Below are positions 32,701-42,059 of a DNA stretch of 64,000 nucleotides, in pieces. The notes below the pieces were generated by a model. It was not told the DNA's origin and made no database searches. It worked only from the letters and a program-made list of their open reading frames with translations. The position numbers and the translations under genes are program-made. Source of the stretch: Rhizophagus irregularis (taxonomy: Eukaryota > Glomeromycota > Glomeromycetes > Glomerales > Glomeraceae); contig NC_089433.1 of the NCBI RefSeq assembly GCF_026210795.1, positions 62,001-126,000 on the forward strand, read 5' to 3'. Position 1 is the stretch's first letter. Every line of letters begins with the position of its first letter.

Positions 32701-35406
32701 AATAGGGGATAAAGTGGAATTCGAAGTCAAAGGCAACGAATTAGTAATTAACACATATTTGTTATGATTGGCAGAAGTGTTATTAATATGGTAAAATTCT
32801 TCTGTAATGGATAACATAAATTCCATGCCAGCTTTTGACGAGGAAATAAGAGTGGAGTCATCCATAAATACTAAATTATTAATCTTCAAATCAGGAGAAG
32901 AATTTGGAGAATCGATCAAAGATGATGTAGAAAGAACATAAGGGTCTATCATTTCATTTTTCAAAACAGTAAGTAAGGGATCAATATAAATAACCCATAA
33001 AAGAGGAGAGATAACTTCGCCTTGGTCAATACCAATGCGAACCCTATAAGCAGGCGTAGATCCATGAGCAGTGAAAACGCGATTAGTGCGTTTCATGAAA
33101 AGCGATAAGATAAACTTAACAGCAGAAGCAGGAAGACGTATTCGCTCTAAAGCAAAACGTAACATTGTCAGATCAACCGAGTCAAAAGCTTTAGAGATAT
33201 CTTGGGAAAGAACCCAAAGCGGGTTTTTGTTGATATCAGCATCATGGATAATAAATTCTAGAGTAATGATAGGGTCGTGGCAAGAACCACCAGGAAGACC
33301 AGCGAAGTTACCACCTTTTAGAACATCATGTGAAGCCATAATGGTAGAAAGGCGATTATAAAAAAGTTTGACAAGAGATTTTCTAATCACTTCAAGTAGG
33401 GTAATAGGGCGAGTATTTTTTAATTGACACTTCCATTCGTGAGGTTTGGGGATGGGAAAAACCATTGCTTGTCGCCATAAGTCAGGAATATCAGCTTTGG
33501 AAAGGCATGCTTGAATCAAAATGAGGAGTAAAGCCGAGGTACGAGATCCGAGATGCTTGAGCATTTCATAGGTAATCATGGAAGGACCAGAGGCTTTACC
33601 GTTAGGAGTAGAAGAAATGGTGGATAACCATTCATCAAGGGTAGGGGGATTCATTAAAGAATCATAGATGGAGGAGGACACATCATCCATAGGTTGATAG
33701 GCAGAAGACCATCTATCAGGTAGTGTATCAATAGATACAGGAGGAGTGGACTTTATAGGTACAAAGTTTTGGAAATGGTTAACAACAGCGTCATCTATGT
33801 CCTTAGGAGCAGTTAACAACTGAGGTTGAGAAGGATGGTCGATGAAGACACGGTCCAAAGTGATACGGCGACGGGTGCGAGAAAGCGCTGAATCAATAAA
33901 GGAGGAAAGGTCAGTTTCAAAATTATTATTCCTATCGTCCAAGTGAGCACGGATGGAGGAGTCTTGAAATTCTTTTTCTTGAAGTAAATGAAATCCCCGT
34001 AAGGATTTTGAAATATTGAATAAATCATCAAGAAGTGACTTGAAATTATCTTGTCGACACGATGAAAGAGAAAAAGGCAGAGTAGGAATGAAAGTAAGAA
34101 CTTTCTTATATAATTGAAGAATGTTTTGAAGTCGATGCAAATGTATAGACCACTTATGTTCATGAGCAACAGAATAAGTTAAAGGATATTTGCGCAATAG
34201 ACGTATCGAATGCATTAGGCGATTTAAAAACCGATAATTTTGAGTTAAAATTTCCAGATCTTTAGGAACCTTAGGAGTATAATTATTGCCAACAGTAGAA
34301 GAAGGTAAAGTAGCGTTGGCGGATTTAAGGATTCGCGAATGAAGATATTCGCACATCTGATTGATATGCCAGGAGGAAAAGGTTGATGGTGAAACATCAC
34401 ATAAGGCATCAGCTTTGTCAGCAAATTCCGTCCATTGAGTATCAGTTACAGAATCAAATTTGAAAACGCGACGGGTTTGGCGCTTAAGTTGACGAGCGCG
34501 AGCCAATTTGGTAGAGGCAAAAAGTAAAGACATATCATAATATGTGATGACAGGGTTGTGATCAGATGTGCAGATGTCTTGAGCATTAAAAATACAAGCA
34601 GTAAGAGCAAATCCTTTGAGAAGAGGGCAGGACCATACATAATCAACACGAGTAATGTGGTTATTGCGTTGAAAGGTACCTAAAGAGCCGGAAAGATTAA
34701 TGGGTGTAAAATCTTCATAACCATGAGAAAGGAGATGAAAAAGTAATCGGTGTATATGTTTTGAAGCAATTTGAGGTTGATTAAAATAAATAGGATAATA
34801 TTTATCTAAATGCATATTAAAATCACCACAAACAGCATGATAAAAACCAGCTTGTTTAGTAAGGATAAGTTGTTGAATGAGCAAATCAATAGTGTCAGTG
34901 CGCAGAACACTTTCAGCAGGGGGAGGGATATAAATAACAAATATACGCAATTTAACATTGCCTTTGAAATATAAATCAACAGAAAGCAGTCGTGAAGAAT
35001 GGGATTTGAAATCTTGTACATGTGATGCAAGAGAATTTTCTATAAATAGGGAAACACCACCAGAAGAAAGAATTTGTTTAGAAGTATCCAAATGCGAAGA
35101 AAACACAGTATAATTAGAAAGTCGTTTGGATAAAAACTTCATTTGTTTAGGGTGGATATGAGTATCAACAATACCGCCAAAGGAAATATGTTTTAGAGAA
35201 AAGAAGGTAGAAATCTCTTCTAATTTAGTCTGACCATGCATTTTAAGGCCATTAACATTAAAAGAGGAAATATTAAATGAATTGGGGATAGGAGAAGTGT
35301 TACTAGGAGAAGAAAATAATGATTCATGTGAAAAAAGTTCAGTAACATTATCGGGGTTGGGAGGGTTTTGTACAAAGGTGTCATAATTAAAATTATTGTC
35401 CGACAT
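29779..35406 (-). CDS. LINE ORF2: endonuclease / reverse transcriptase / RNase H polyprotein, 1875 aa
   Basis: Intact frame. Residues about 45-290 form an APE-type endonuclease (SFNVNGLK start, GDFN near 194, SDHNP near 283). Residues about 640-930 are the reverse transcriptase, with RPITLLEVIRK, SQDISKAFDSVD near 741 and the catalytic FMDDS near 847 (Met where FADD is usual). Residues about 1393-1510 are RNase H: FTDGS, SRAEAAAIYA, YTDSQ, and KAHSGN...DFADSLAN, with all acidic residues present. Near 1665 a CRSCIDRMEDLMHLFMC motif is the LINE C-terminal Cys/His module. The enzyme nicks DNA and primes reverse transcription of its own RNA at the target. The start at 35406 follows ORF1 by 50 bp. 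Confidence 0.92.
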   Translation of the reverse strand: MSDNNFNYDTFVQNPPNPDNVTELFSHESLFSSPSNTSPIPNSFNISSFNVNGLKMHGQTKLEEISTFFSLKHISFGGIVDTHIHPKQMKFLSKRLSNYTVFSSHLDTSKQILSSGGVSLFIENSLASHVQDFKSHSSRLLSVDLYFKGNVKLRIFVIYIPPPAESVLRTDTIDLLIQQLILTKQAGFYHAVCGDFNMHLDKYYPIYFNQPQIASKHIHRLLFHLLSHGYEDFTPINLSGSLGTFQRNNHITRVDYVWSCPLLKGFALTACIFNAQDICTSDHNPVITYYDMSLLFASTKLARARQLKRQTRRVFKFDSVTDTQWTEFADKADALCDVSPSTFSSWHINQMCEYLHSRILKSANATLPSSTVGNNYTPKVPKDLEILTQNYRFLNRLMHSIRLLRKYPLTYSVAHEHKWSIHLHRLQNILQLYKKVLTFIPTLPFSLSSCRQDNFKSLLDDLFNISKSLRGFHLLQEKEFQDSSIRAHLDDRNNNFETDLSSFIDSALSRTRRRITLDRVFIDHPSQPQLLTAPKDIDDAVVNHFQNFVPIKSTPPVSIDTLPDRWSSAYQPMDDVSSSIYDSLMNPPTLDEWLSTISSTPNGKASGPSMITYEMLKHLGSRTSALLLILIQACLSKADIPDLWRQAMVFPIPKPHEWKCQLKNTRPITLLEVIRKSLVKLFYNRLSTIMASHDVLKGGNFAGLPGGSCHDPIITLEFIIHDADINKNPLWVLSQDISKAFDSVDLTMLRFALERIRLPASAVKFILSLFMKRTNRVFTAHGSTPAYRVRIGIDQGEVISPLLWVIYIDPLLTVLKNEMIDPYVLSTSSLIDSPNSSPDLKINNLVFMDDSTLISSSKAGMEFMLSITEEFYHINNTSANHNKYVLITNSLPLTSNSTLSPITFNLDLSSLNSVPSITITPIPMTTSFRFLGVWFNIKCSRDFVKKQLKRECCSFAATIRPAKLSSKQVVYLHNAVLIPKLEYRMQVTHLSESDCHLITRSIRSVVKHKANFSRSLPNPILFLSQALGLINLFAHQRQCHITNLFLMANSSSVFIQSLFIYRLSLIQYNFLIPISPLLIKDWSIWSSLFSFKKDYIACTIALLSSTPFRLLHTQLSKLPNLSLIDGRVPLFECMTPKAFKAYFPILRKRQLFYLSQLVTPQGTHLISWKAYYDNLVGRRGPGRIPYWYQDIQQATTIPDSNNRLLDQFNFTPTIDSFFYDLTPCSSSSPTTKNWIVTLDDYGSPIFGKQLLVQASRGTCSIVHWISPDCESSPGDLIRLSPCPGCAAHTPLPPSKKRNADLTLCTPTVSLQHSLILPTTNERIRRTTSEVTSSFTWADIEDGVRLYYSRLDFDSVSSSADTAIAPDTPVTIESSAAAVFANSPLVVSSDSRYIFFTDGSLINLGTPDVSMGWSWMQIVPDAGFSNSIATYAHGLIRDNPSSSRAEAAAIYAVLTISPRDSEVTIYTDSQTAIDGLQSCFSSIYSNSRLYYKTTNFELWAIIERTILSKNLTVLPVKVKAHSGNYLNDFADSLANTAHTASSSILISGMDLASAHDFVLIYDNDVVCEFNPRHLLKQYYQTQLMRDLLNLTRFHFISLLSTNIDYIVDWELTWFTLNFKPSHDASFTPEHASRHLTFKFKLFLDDLPTLEKLKRTRPDLYMDELTCRSCIDRMEDLMHLFMCKRRRLPMQQILQSYQNHLISKLLEASNLVDTDPTPFIAKLTSLSCWSFSSTNWSSFALIRGCLPKLFIDLFVDLSIPRTSAIKVIAAIHNNFVQKFRRRIWNPRSYEKSKWENAMNITYKLKTTPKPSNLPLSTYIPYSSLPPPTLHDSRDSGTDWLKNSMKYGLPWFNHFSGFMGRLTVLLNNSFCRMECRFL

Positions 35407-35456
35407 TAAAACACAATGATAAAAACAGTCGGGGAGATAAGATTTGAAGAAGAAAA

Positions 35457-36878
35457 TTAAATAGAAGAAGCTGAATCAGCTTGTTCTAGGGGAGCACCAC
35501 CAATGGAGCTAATGAATTGTTTGATATGACCAGTAAGTTGGTCCAATTTACTTTCAATAACGACTCTACTATTTTTGAGATCATTAATTTCTTCTTGCGT
35601 GGAGGAGATAGGGGTAAAAGGAGGAGCATTTGGAGAAAGGTGAGAAGAAGGAAGTGATGTGTCAGGAATAATAGTGAATGTAGGCGAAGGTCGCGTTAAA
35701 ATGCTTTTGGGGGGCAGTGAAGATTTAGCGGAAGACTGAATATTAAGCGGAACATGAGTTACAGGGGCATCTTCTTGCATGAGGTCCGGTTCAGGTTCAT
35801 TGGGCACAGGAAGTGGATCGAGGCCAAGGTGTGATTCAATACGAGTCATCCGTTGGTCAGCAAGTTCAAGAGCGGAGATGCGTTTGTGAAAGTTGGCAAC
35901 TTCACATTGTAATTCTCGCAAAAGGTTTAAAATGTTATTAGCATCATCAGGAGATAATGCAGAGTTAGGAGTTTGTCGGGGTAAGGGACGTGCTGTAGAA
36001 CGAGAGGAGGAAGAAAAGGAGACCGATCGTTCTTTGCTATTATGGCGGGCACGTTGAGAGGTATTGGGAGGGGGTTTGTTATGATTATTAGCATTATTAG
36101 TGCGGTCGTGGGAAACGTTATTGGCTCGTCCAGAATTGGGAACAGATCGATCTTTAGATTTGGAGCGAGATCGAGAGCGAGAACGTGCATTGGCAGTATT
36201 AGAATTGGAGCGATGAGGTTGATTAACATTAAATCGTTCTTTGAGTTTTGCAACAGGGTCGCGAGTGCGACTTCTACCTCTGGTTTGTTTGAGTGGGCAA
36301 AAATTTGGAGCACAACCTAATTTGCCACATCTGCGACAAAGTTTGTTAGTATTATCTGGGGAGGACCAGAAAAGCACTTTGCCTTGGAAGCTGACAGTCT
36401 GTTCCATAGCAGCATCCATGGTTTCTTGGGAATTGAAGGTGACATAAGCCCATCTTTTGGGCTTGTAAGAGTTTAGAGAAAGCGGCACATTGACAGCTTT
36501 AGCGCCAAGGCTACGAGTAAGGGGAGCCAAATTGATATCCTTAACATTGGGGGGAAGTTGGGTGAGGGTGGCAACGTATTGACGGCGCGCAGCCTTTCGG
36601 TCCACAGTATAAGAACATGGAGTAATTCTGAGGCAGGTGGAGAAACAGTATACAGCCCATTGGTCGGTAAAACGAGCGATAGAATCGGCGTGATCATAAA
36701 CAATGCGGGCTTGCTGAACTTTGGCATTAGGCCTGGAGAAAAGGCGGCAAGAGGTGATATTACCAAATTTCTTAAAATAAGCCATGAGGTTGTCTTTTTT
36801 AATGAAGAAAGGGATATCGGTAACTTGGATAGCCCGGAGATCTTCATTGGATCGGAGTTGGCGAGGGCTCATGTGCAT
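35457..36878 (-). CDS. LINE ORF1, main open part (RRM domains, CCHC knuckle, RS-rich), 473 aa
   Basis: Residues about 15-95 and 100-175 look like two RRM-type units (IQVTDIPFFIKKDNLMAYF; later RWAYVTFNSQETMDAAM). Then CRRCGKLGCAPNFCP near 183-197, a zinc-knuckle-like motif, and an RS-rich stretch (ARSRSRSRSKSKDRS). The C-terminus is Pro/Ser-rich with a short helix. It binds the element's RNA by family analogy. The open frame begins internally: typical N-terminal sequence lies upstream in two other frames, so the native start is probably at 37577. Confidence 0.8.
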   Translation of the reverse strand: MHMSPRQLRSNEDLRAIQVTDIPFFIKKDNLMAYFKKFGNITSCRLFSRPNAKVQQARIVYDHADSIARFTDQWAVYCFSTCLRITPCSYTVDRKAARRQYVATLTQLPPNVKDINLAPLTRSLGAKAVNVPLSLNSYKPKRWAYVTFNSQETMDAAMEQTVSFQGKVLFWSSPDNTNKLCRRCGKLGCAPNFCPLKQTRGRSRTRDPVAKLKERFNVNQPHRSNSNTANARSRSRSRSKSKDRSVPNSGRANNVSHDRTNNANNHNKPPPNTSQRARHNSKERSVSFSSSSRSTARPLPRQTPNSALSPDDANNILNLLRELQCEVANFHKRISALELADQRMTRIESHLGLDPLPVPNEPEPDLMQEDAPVTHVPLNIQSSAKSSLPPKSILTRPSPTFTIIPDTSLPSSHLSPNAPPFTPISSTQEEINDLKNSRVVIESKLDQLTGHIKQFISSIGGAPLEQADSASSI

Positions 36879-37577
36879 GAAAGATTAAGTCGGAGAACTC
36901 AGGATGGGTGGAACCAACGCACAAATCGCGTGCTTCAGCTGTATGGAAGTGGATAACGAGGCGTTTGGCTTCACCAGAGCCAGTCATACGTGCTTTTCCA
37001 GTAAACGACTCGTAAGTTTCTAAAAAAAGGTTATTAACAGCCTCAATAAGGGCTTTGTTGGTAGGGAATTTCTTAAGAGATTCAGGGGCAGCATTCGGTG
37101 CAGCCGCAGCCTGAAAATCTTCTCTGGTTATGGCGGAAGGCCACCACTGGATCTGAGATGATCGTCATCTGGAGCACCATTGGTATCCAAATTGGGCGAC
37201 GCGTTAGGGGGTTGTTGCAAGTCTTTGTTTAAAGGTGCGTGCGTGGACGCGTCCACATTTCCAGAAGACGCGACGTGACTGGGCGCAGTTGGCGCAGCAG
37301 ATTTTTTCGGGGAGGAGGTCAAAGTATTTTCGCCAGAGATATTTTGTTGAGGAGAAGAGGAAAAACCATCTACTCCAACGTCAGCCGTCTGGTCATCGGC
37401 AACGTAGTCTTCTTCCATAGAATTTTCGGTAATCGTGCGATTACGTTTCTGCTGGACAGTGTTTTTACCATCGGAGCTTGAGTTATCAGAGTTATTATTT
37501 TTTCGTTCTTGACGGGAAGCTTTCCTACTGTTAGGGTTATGACTTCCACGGCCTCTCTTGGCATAGTTACCAGACAT
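36844..37577 (-). pseudogene. N-terminal part of LINE ORF1, separated by two frameshifts
   Basis: Segment A (37577-37128) starts MSGNYAKRGRGSHNPNSRKA and is low-complexity and Ser/Asn/Pro-rich. It stops after SSGGLPP, but the next frame immediately continues AITREDFQAAAAPNAAP (segment B) through to HEPSPTPIQ and a TGA at 36844-36846. The third frame then enters the RRM part with SNEDLRAIQV. Both shifts are at points where sequence meaning continues without a gap, as expected for single-base indels. Programmed shifting is not excluded but no classic slippery heptamer is evident. Confidence 0.65.
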
Positions 37578-37722
37578 AGTAGAGGGCTTTGAGTTGGGAA
37601 TATATAAAATATAAAATTTTATTAGTAGCTTGTAATATTATTTTTTTAAAAATAATAAAAATTATTTTTCGTCGAAAATTATCGTTTTTTGAAAAATTCA
37701 GGAGAGAGTTACTGGTTAAAAA

Positions 37723-38017
37723 CACTGGTCAAAAACCAATATATCGGGTAGCAGATATGTATCAGATATGTACCCGATATGTGTAGTATTAATGCAGAAA
37801 ATCGGGTACCCGATATGTGTAAGATATATGTAAATATATATATCATATACATATCGGGTACCGATATGTATATGATATGTAAATGATATGTAGACGATAT
37901 ATATATTTACACATATTTTACACATATTGGGTACCCAATTTTCTGCATTAATACTACACATATCGGGTACATATCTGATACATATCTGCTACCCGATATA
38001 TTGGTTTTTGACTAGTG
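37723..38017. mobile_element. Palindromic TTA-target MITE (PIF/Harbinger type)
   Basis: About 80 bp at each end are inverted and nearly identical, starting CACTGGTCAAAAACCAATAT (left) and CACTAGTCAAAAACCAATAT (right, minus strand). The core is filled with ATATCGGGTACC/GGTACCCGATAT words. TTA follows the right end (38018-38020); the matching left TTA is at 29504-29506, displaced by the LINE that landed 16 bp inside the left tip. A 3-bp TTA duplication fits PIF/Harbinger. Confidence 0.75.
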
Positions 38018-38047
38018 TTATGAATTCAGCTGAAATTATTAGTAAAA

Positions 38048-38243
38048 TCAAATCTGAGATCTGAATCAAATCTGTCAGATTAAATCTGATCAGATTCAGA
38101 TTATAAATAAACCTAATCTAAATCTGATTTGATTTGATCTGATTTGATCTGAAGCTAATCTGATTTGTTTAGATCAAATTTTTTTTGATTTGAATTTGAA
38201 CTGCAGATTAAATTTATCTAATCTGATCAGATCAGATTTTTTT
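38048..38243. repeat. GATCTGAT word array (right arm of hAT foldback)
   Basis: Dense degenerate copies of ATCTGATCTGATTTGA and complements, matching the arrays at 28440-28548 and 29159-29215. These are the right subterminal sequences of the element ending at 38253. Confidence 0.8.
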
Positions 38244-38732
38244 CAGAGCACTACTAGTAGTTCAATTTTGATGAACATTTTTTTAAATTGTAGAACTAAA
38301 TGAGGGTTACAAAATAAAAAAAGATCATTAAAATTGAATCACTGAATGCTGAGTTATTTACAAAAAATAATTTTTTGAGTTTCAGCAAAAAGGAGTATTT
38401 TTGGTCAAAAGTCTATTATGACTTTTATATTAGATATCTGAGGTCCTTTGAAAATACTTGCAAATAACCATGAAAAAGTATCTTTTATTTCATCTGAAAC
38501 TATGGCAGTTGCAGCAAGACAAGAACGATTGTAATCATCTCTCAATATTACAATACACAAAATTATAGAATACTAGCAGTTAGTTTTTACTATTGTATCA
38601 GTCAAGCAAAATAACATCATGAAAACGAGCTTATAGTAGTTCTTATTGATTTAAACTTATCTAACAAAGTCCAACAAAATAATTATCATAACCTTCAAAA
38701 TATACATCAACATGAAAAGTTGAATTTTCTTG

Positions 38733-39762
38733 TTAGTTTATAAATGCAAGATACATTGAACTGGTATTATTACTTGTAGTCTGATTTTGGTATCGAAGTG
38801 TTTGAACCAAATTGTAAATGTTACATGTATGAATATATTTTTCTGGATATTTGTACTGTAATACTTTGATAATTGCACTAGCATGCATTCCATAGATAGC
38901 AAAAAGTACAACATCATCATACATTTTTGGAGTAAACTTGCAAAAGTGAGATGTAAATATCCTAATATTATTTATTAAATCATGATTATATTCACCATCA
39001 ATTTTTGTAATATGGACAAGATTGTTTTTTTTTAGCAATAAGCATTAATATAAAACTTGCAGTAGTTATATAATGTCGTCTTTTATTAATATAATTTTCA
39101 TCTGTATATGTATTTTTTTGCTAATTGTATGATTGGTTTTTTGAATATGTATAAATATGAGCGTTTTGCAGTAGAAAGGGACGAAACTACTAAAAAAATT
39201 CAAATTTTCTTTTATATACCAAAAATATTCTAAATGCTATAATTTATTCAGATTTTATATTAACTCATTTTTTATTTTTTTTTAATAGTTTCGTCCCTTT
39301 TTACTGCAAATGCCTATATGATGCCAAGAAAAACCATCTTCTTTATCTTTATCACTATGAGTAATTGTGAATGCAAAACCTTGTTCTAACTCATAATTTT
39401 CAAGCAATTTTAAATGGTAAAATAAAAAAATTTTTTTTTAATATTATGTTATTAAAAAGAATAAATATGCAATGATAACAAAATACGAAAAATTCAGTAA
39501 AAACTTACTTGTCAAGTTTTTTTCCAGTTTGTAAATGTCATTTCAAGTGTAATAGAATAAAGTAGCTCATTTCTTTATAGTTATTTTCAAAAAACTTATT
39601 TAAAACTTCTTTTTTGCTTAAAATAGTTGTTTGCGTATCATCAAAAGTATCTTTTAGAGTTTCAAAATTATTAGTATATATGTTTATATACATTTTTTTA
39701 ATATGAAGCGTGTGAGAAGTCATATTAAAATAATAGATAAAATAAAACTGATAATCTGACAT
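38733..39762 (-). pseudogene. MULE-type (FAR1-like N-terminus) transposase relic, interrupted by a MITE
   Basis: Minus-strand pieces in order: 39762-39538 (MSDYQFYFIYYFNMTSHTLH...), 39420-39311 with LEQGFAFTITHSDKDKEDG, typical of the FAR1/WRKY-GCM1-like N-terminal domain of Mutator-type transposases, and 39038-38733 with SHFCKFTPKMYDDVVLFAIY. Between the second and third lies a 146-bp MITE. No catalytic DDE region remains. Assignment rests on the EQGF...H pattern and general layout. Confidence 0.45.
39165..39310. mobile_element. Short MITE with TTTGCAGTARAAAGGGACGA ends
   Basis: Inverted ends TTTGCAGTAGAAAGGGACGA and TTTGCAGTAAAAAGGGACGA, continuing AACTAYTAAAAAAA. 146 bp, A+T-rich core. 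A clean target duplication was not found; it interrupts the MULE relic. Confidence 0.7.
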
Positions 39763-40004
39763 AAAAATTAAGATAAAAAACTACTGAACAAATAAAAATA
39801 ATGTAATATAATACAACTGGTCGTATCTAAACAGTTTGATGTAATTGGTGTAACTGATAAACAATAACCAATAAATAAATACTGAGTGATAATATAATGT
39901 GATATTGAATATCGCAGTGTGATTTATAATTTTTGAAATTAGTAATATATTTTATTATAAATTAAGTGATAAATAAATATTAAATTATTTAAATTATTAA
40001 AAAA

Positions 40005-40622
40005 GGATAAATCTAATTGTAACAACTTGTTATGCATCTTATTTGTAACAACTCCAATTTTATCCAATTAAAATTTAAGATCAGGCATAATGTAAATAAA
40101 AACAAAAGATCAGTTGTGTAACTAAGACAAAAAATTTTTAAAAAAATTTCAAGAAACTACTTATAACTTAAAATTTTGTCTATGAAACTGTCTTAAATAT
40201 ATTAAGTAAAAGTTTTTCAAATTAAATTTAGTATATAAAAATTTTCTTTGTAAAGTGCATACTAAATTGGGATTAAAATTTGAATGCATCTGCATTTTAA
40301 ACACACCCCTTTTTTGGAAATTTTTATATAATAAAAATGCTGATTATTTATCACATGATACCGGCGAATTTCTGATTTTTTTGAATAAACGCAATTTATA
40401 CTTTATACACTTATAAATAAACTCACATTATATGCATATTTTTGCCTCCTCTACAACTTTACTTACTATGACTTAAAACTTTATTTTTGACTTATACCAT
40501 AGGGGTGCGTTCAAATGCAGGTGTGTTTAAATTTTAAACCCTACTAAATTTATTATTAAAAAAAATAAAAAAAGGATGTTACAAATAAAATATGTAATAA
40601 GTTGTTACAAATACATTTATTC
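40005..40622. mobile_element. MULE-like MITE in the left arm of the palindrome
   Basis: Ends GGATAAATCTAATTGTAACA and GAATAAATGTATTTGTAACA (minus strand), about 45 bp of imperfect inverted repeat. The 9-bp duplication ATTAAAAAA is at 39996-40004 and 40623-40631. The right arm (near 43.80 kb) has a single uninterrupted copy of the site. An inner inverted pair (ATTTGAATGCATCTGCATTT / AATGCAGGTGTGTTTAAATT) lies at about 40275 and 40515. Confidence 0.75.
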
Positions 40623-41339
40623 ATTAAAAAAAATAATTATTTTAATAGTTTATAATTAATTTTATTTAGGTAATATATTTAATAATTACTATAATTATAA
40701 GATTAATATATATATAATTAAAAATATTAAAAAAAAAATATTTTTGTAATAAAATTACTAAATTTTTTCATAATGAGAGAAACATTTTTTTTAAAAAAAA
40801 TGAAGTGGTCAGGTTTGTAGATCAGAAATAATTAATTGTCAAAGATTGGTAATAATCTTTATTTTATATATAAAGAGAATATTTCATTTAATAACTTCGC
40901 ATCTAATAATCACAAAAAAATGAAACAGAGCTCATCAAAATTGTCTCATCAAGACGATTCTAATAGTAGTTGTTTTAGTTTCATATCTTTAAGTATGATA
41001 GATGAGAAGTAATTCTCAAAAATGTAACAGATCAGTATTCTATTTTTAGTATTTATTATATTATACAGGACCCCAGAAAATACTTATATAGGTAAGGTCC
41101 CAAAATTATTTTTTATTAGTAGCTCTAAGTATAGGTTTTTACTATAATCGCTAAGCATTGTTGATATCTAACCTTAAAAATTATATAAAAATAAGCAAAT
41201 CAATCTTCTAACCTAATTAAATTTTTATTATAACACATATATATAATTTATAAGATATATTTATTAATTAATATATTTTATTAAATCCAATTTTAAATAT
41301 GTTGTGAAGGTAAACTAAACATAATATACAAGTAGATTA

Positions 41340-41900
41340 ACAATATTCAATTAATAAAGTTAATAAACAGTAAGAGAAAAATTTGAAATTAATACTATTA
41401 CAAAAAATGTAAATTTCTCCATAAGTATTATACTTACACCTATAAACATTAATATGTAGGTAGTTTCGACCTTACTGAACAATTTTCAATTAATTTAGAA
41501 AGTCGATTTCATTTAACCAAAGAGGTGTAATTACGCTCTGAAGTTGTAAACGAAGAAATGAAAAATTCAGAAGTTAGTACCGTTATGAAAAATGCACTTT
41601 TCTTCATAAGTAATATACCCACACTCATGAAAATTAATATATAAGTAGTTTCGACCATGCTGAACAACTTTCAATTAATTTAGAAAGTCGATTTCATTTG
41701 ACTGAAGTGGTGTAATTATGCTCTGAAGTTATAAACAAAAAAGTGAAAAATTTAAAAGTTATTACCGTTAAAAAAAATATGCTTTTCTATATAAATATCA
41801 TACTTAGCCTTATAAAAATTAAAATACAAGTAGATTTAACTTGCTAAACAAACTTACATAAGCATAAAAGATAATTCGATATAACCAAAGTGGTGAGTAG
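41340..41900. repeat. ~190-bp satellite, about 3 units
   Basis: Units share ARGTAGTTTCGACC, CTGAACAA, TTTCAATTAATTTAGAAAGT, CGATTTCATTT and TACGCTCTGAAGTT. The same family forms the array at 61780-62990. Units are 75-85 percent alike by eye. No coding potential. Confidence 0.75.
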
Positions 41901-42059
41901 TGAAATTATATTTTAAAGTAAAACATATTTATAGTAATTTTATTTAACAAAATAAACATGTATAATATAGTAATCTATCTTCTATATATTAAAAAACACT
42001 GCAATCACGTGGGCGTTATGTTTAGATTAACCATATAAATAAGTCATTTGAATTGTGTA

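Larger units (their letters stand above)
29523..37721 (-). mobile_element. Full-length LINE (non-LTR retrotransposon), ~8.2 kb
   Basis: Flanked by identical 16-17 bp duplications (CACTGGTCAAAAACCA at 29507-29522 and 37723-37738). Runs on the minus strand: 5' end near 37721, split ORF1, ORF2, then an A-rich 3' region ending ...CACGTTTGCC without a homopolymer tail. The duplicated target is the first 16 bp of a palindromic MITE, whose TTA target copy survives only on the far (left) side of the LINE. ORF2 is uninterrupted, so the insertion is young. Confidence 0.85.
28428..38253. mobile_element. Ac-like hAT foldback (about 0.7 kb) expanded to 9.8 kb by nested insertions
   Basis: Termini TAGTGCTCCTAACAGATC (left) and TAGTGCTCTGAAAAAAATC (right, minus strand). 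Target duplications are CTAGTGGT (28420-28427) and CTAGTAGT (38254-38261), 7 of 8 matching. Arms are arrays of GATCTGAT/ATCAGATC words: 28440-28548 continuing at 29159-29215 on the left, and 38048-38243 on the right. Subtracting the TA-type MITE, the TTA-type MITE and the LINE leaves about 700 bp, close to the 741-bp relative at 48498. No own coding capacity. Confidence 0.75.
28308..38455. repeat. Old palindrome split by nested insertions
   Basis: Left arm about 28308-28427: CCTCAGATATCT, TTAAGTCAT-like, then CTCAAAAAATCATTTTTTG and CTCAGCATCTAGTGG. Right arm (complement of about 38300-38455): the same order, ending CTCAGCATTCAGTGATTCAA. The junction formed by deleting 28428-38253 plus one target duplication (CTCAGCAT-CTAGTGGT-TCAATTTTGAT) aligns with the opposite arm straight across the insertion point, so the palindrome predates the hAT foldback. 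Related single arms occur near 54.5, 55.3 and 56.1-56.25 kb. Confidence 0.65.

Noticed and set aside
30362..36447. Many short frames on the plus strand opposite LINE ORF1/ORF2
   Set aside because: Shadows of the long minus-strand coding frames, which have clear catalytic motifs.
36844..37140. Programmed ribosomal frameshifting in LINE ORF1
   Set aside because: No convincing slippery heptamer plus structure seen at either junction; indels or assembly errors are simpler.
29523..37721. LTR retrotransposon or integrated virus
   Set aside because: No long terminal repeats, integrase or protease; APE endonuclease plus RT plus RNase H with target duplication is a LINE.
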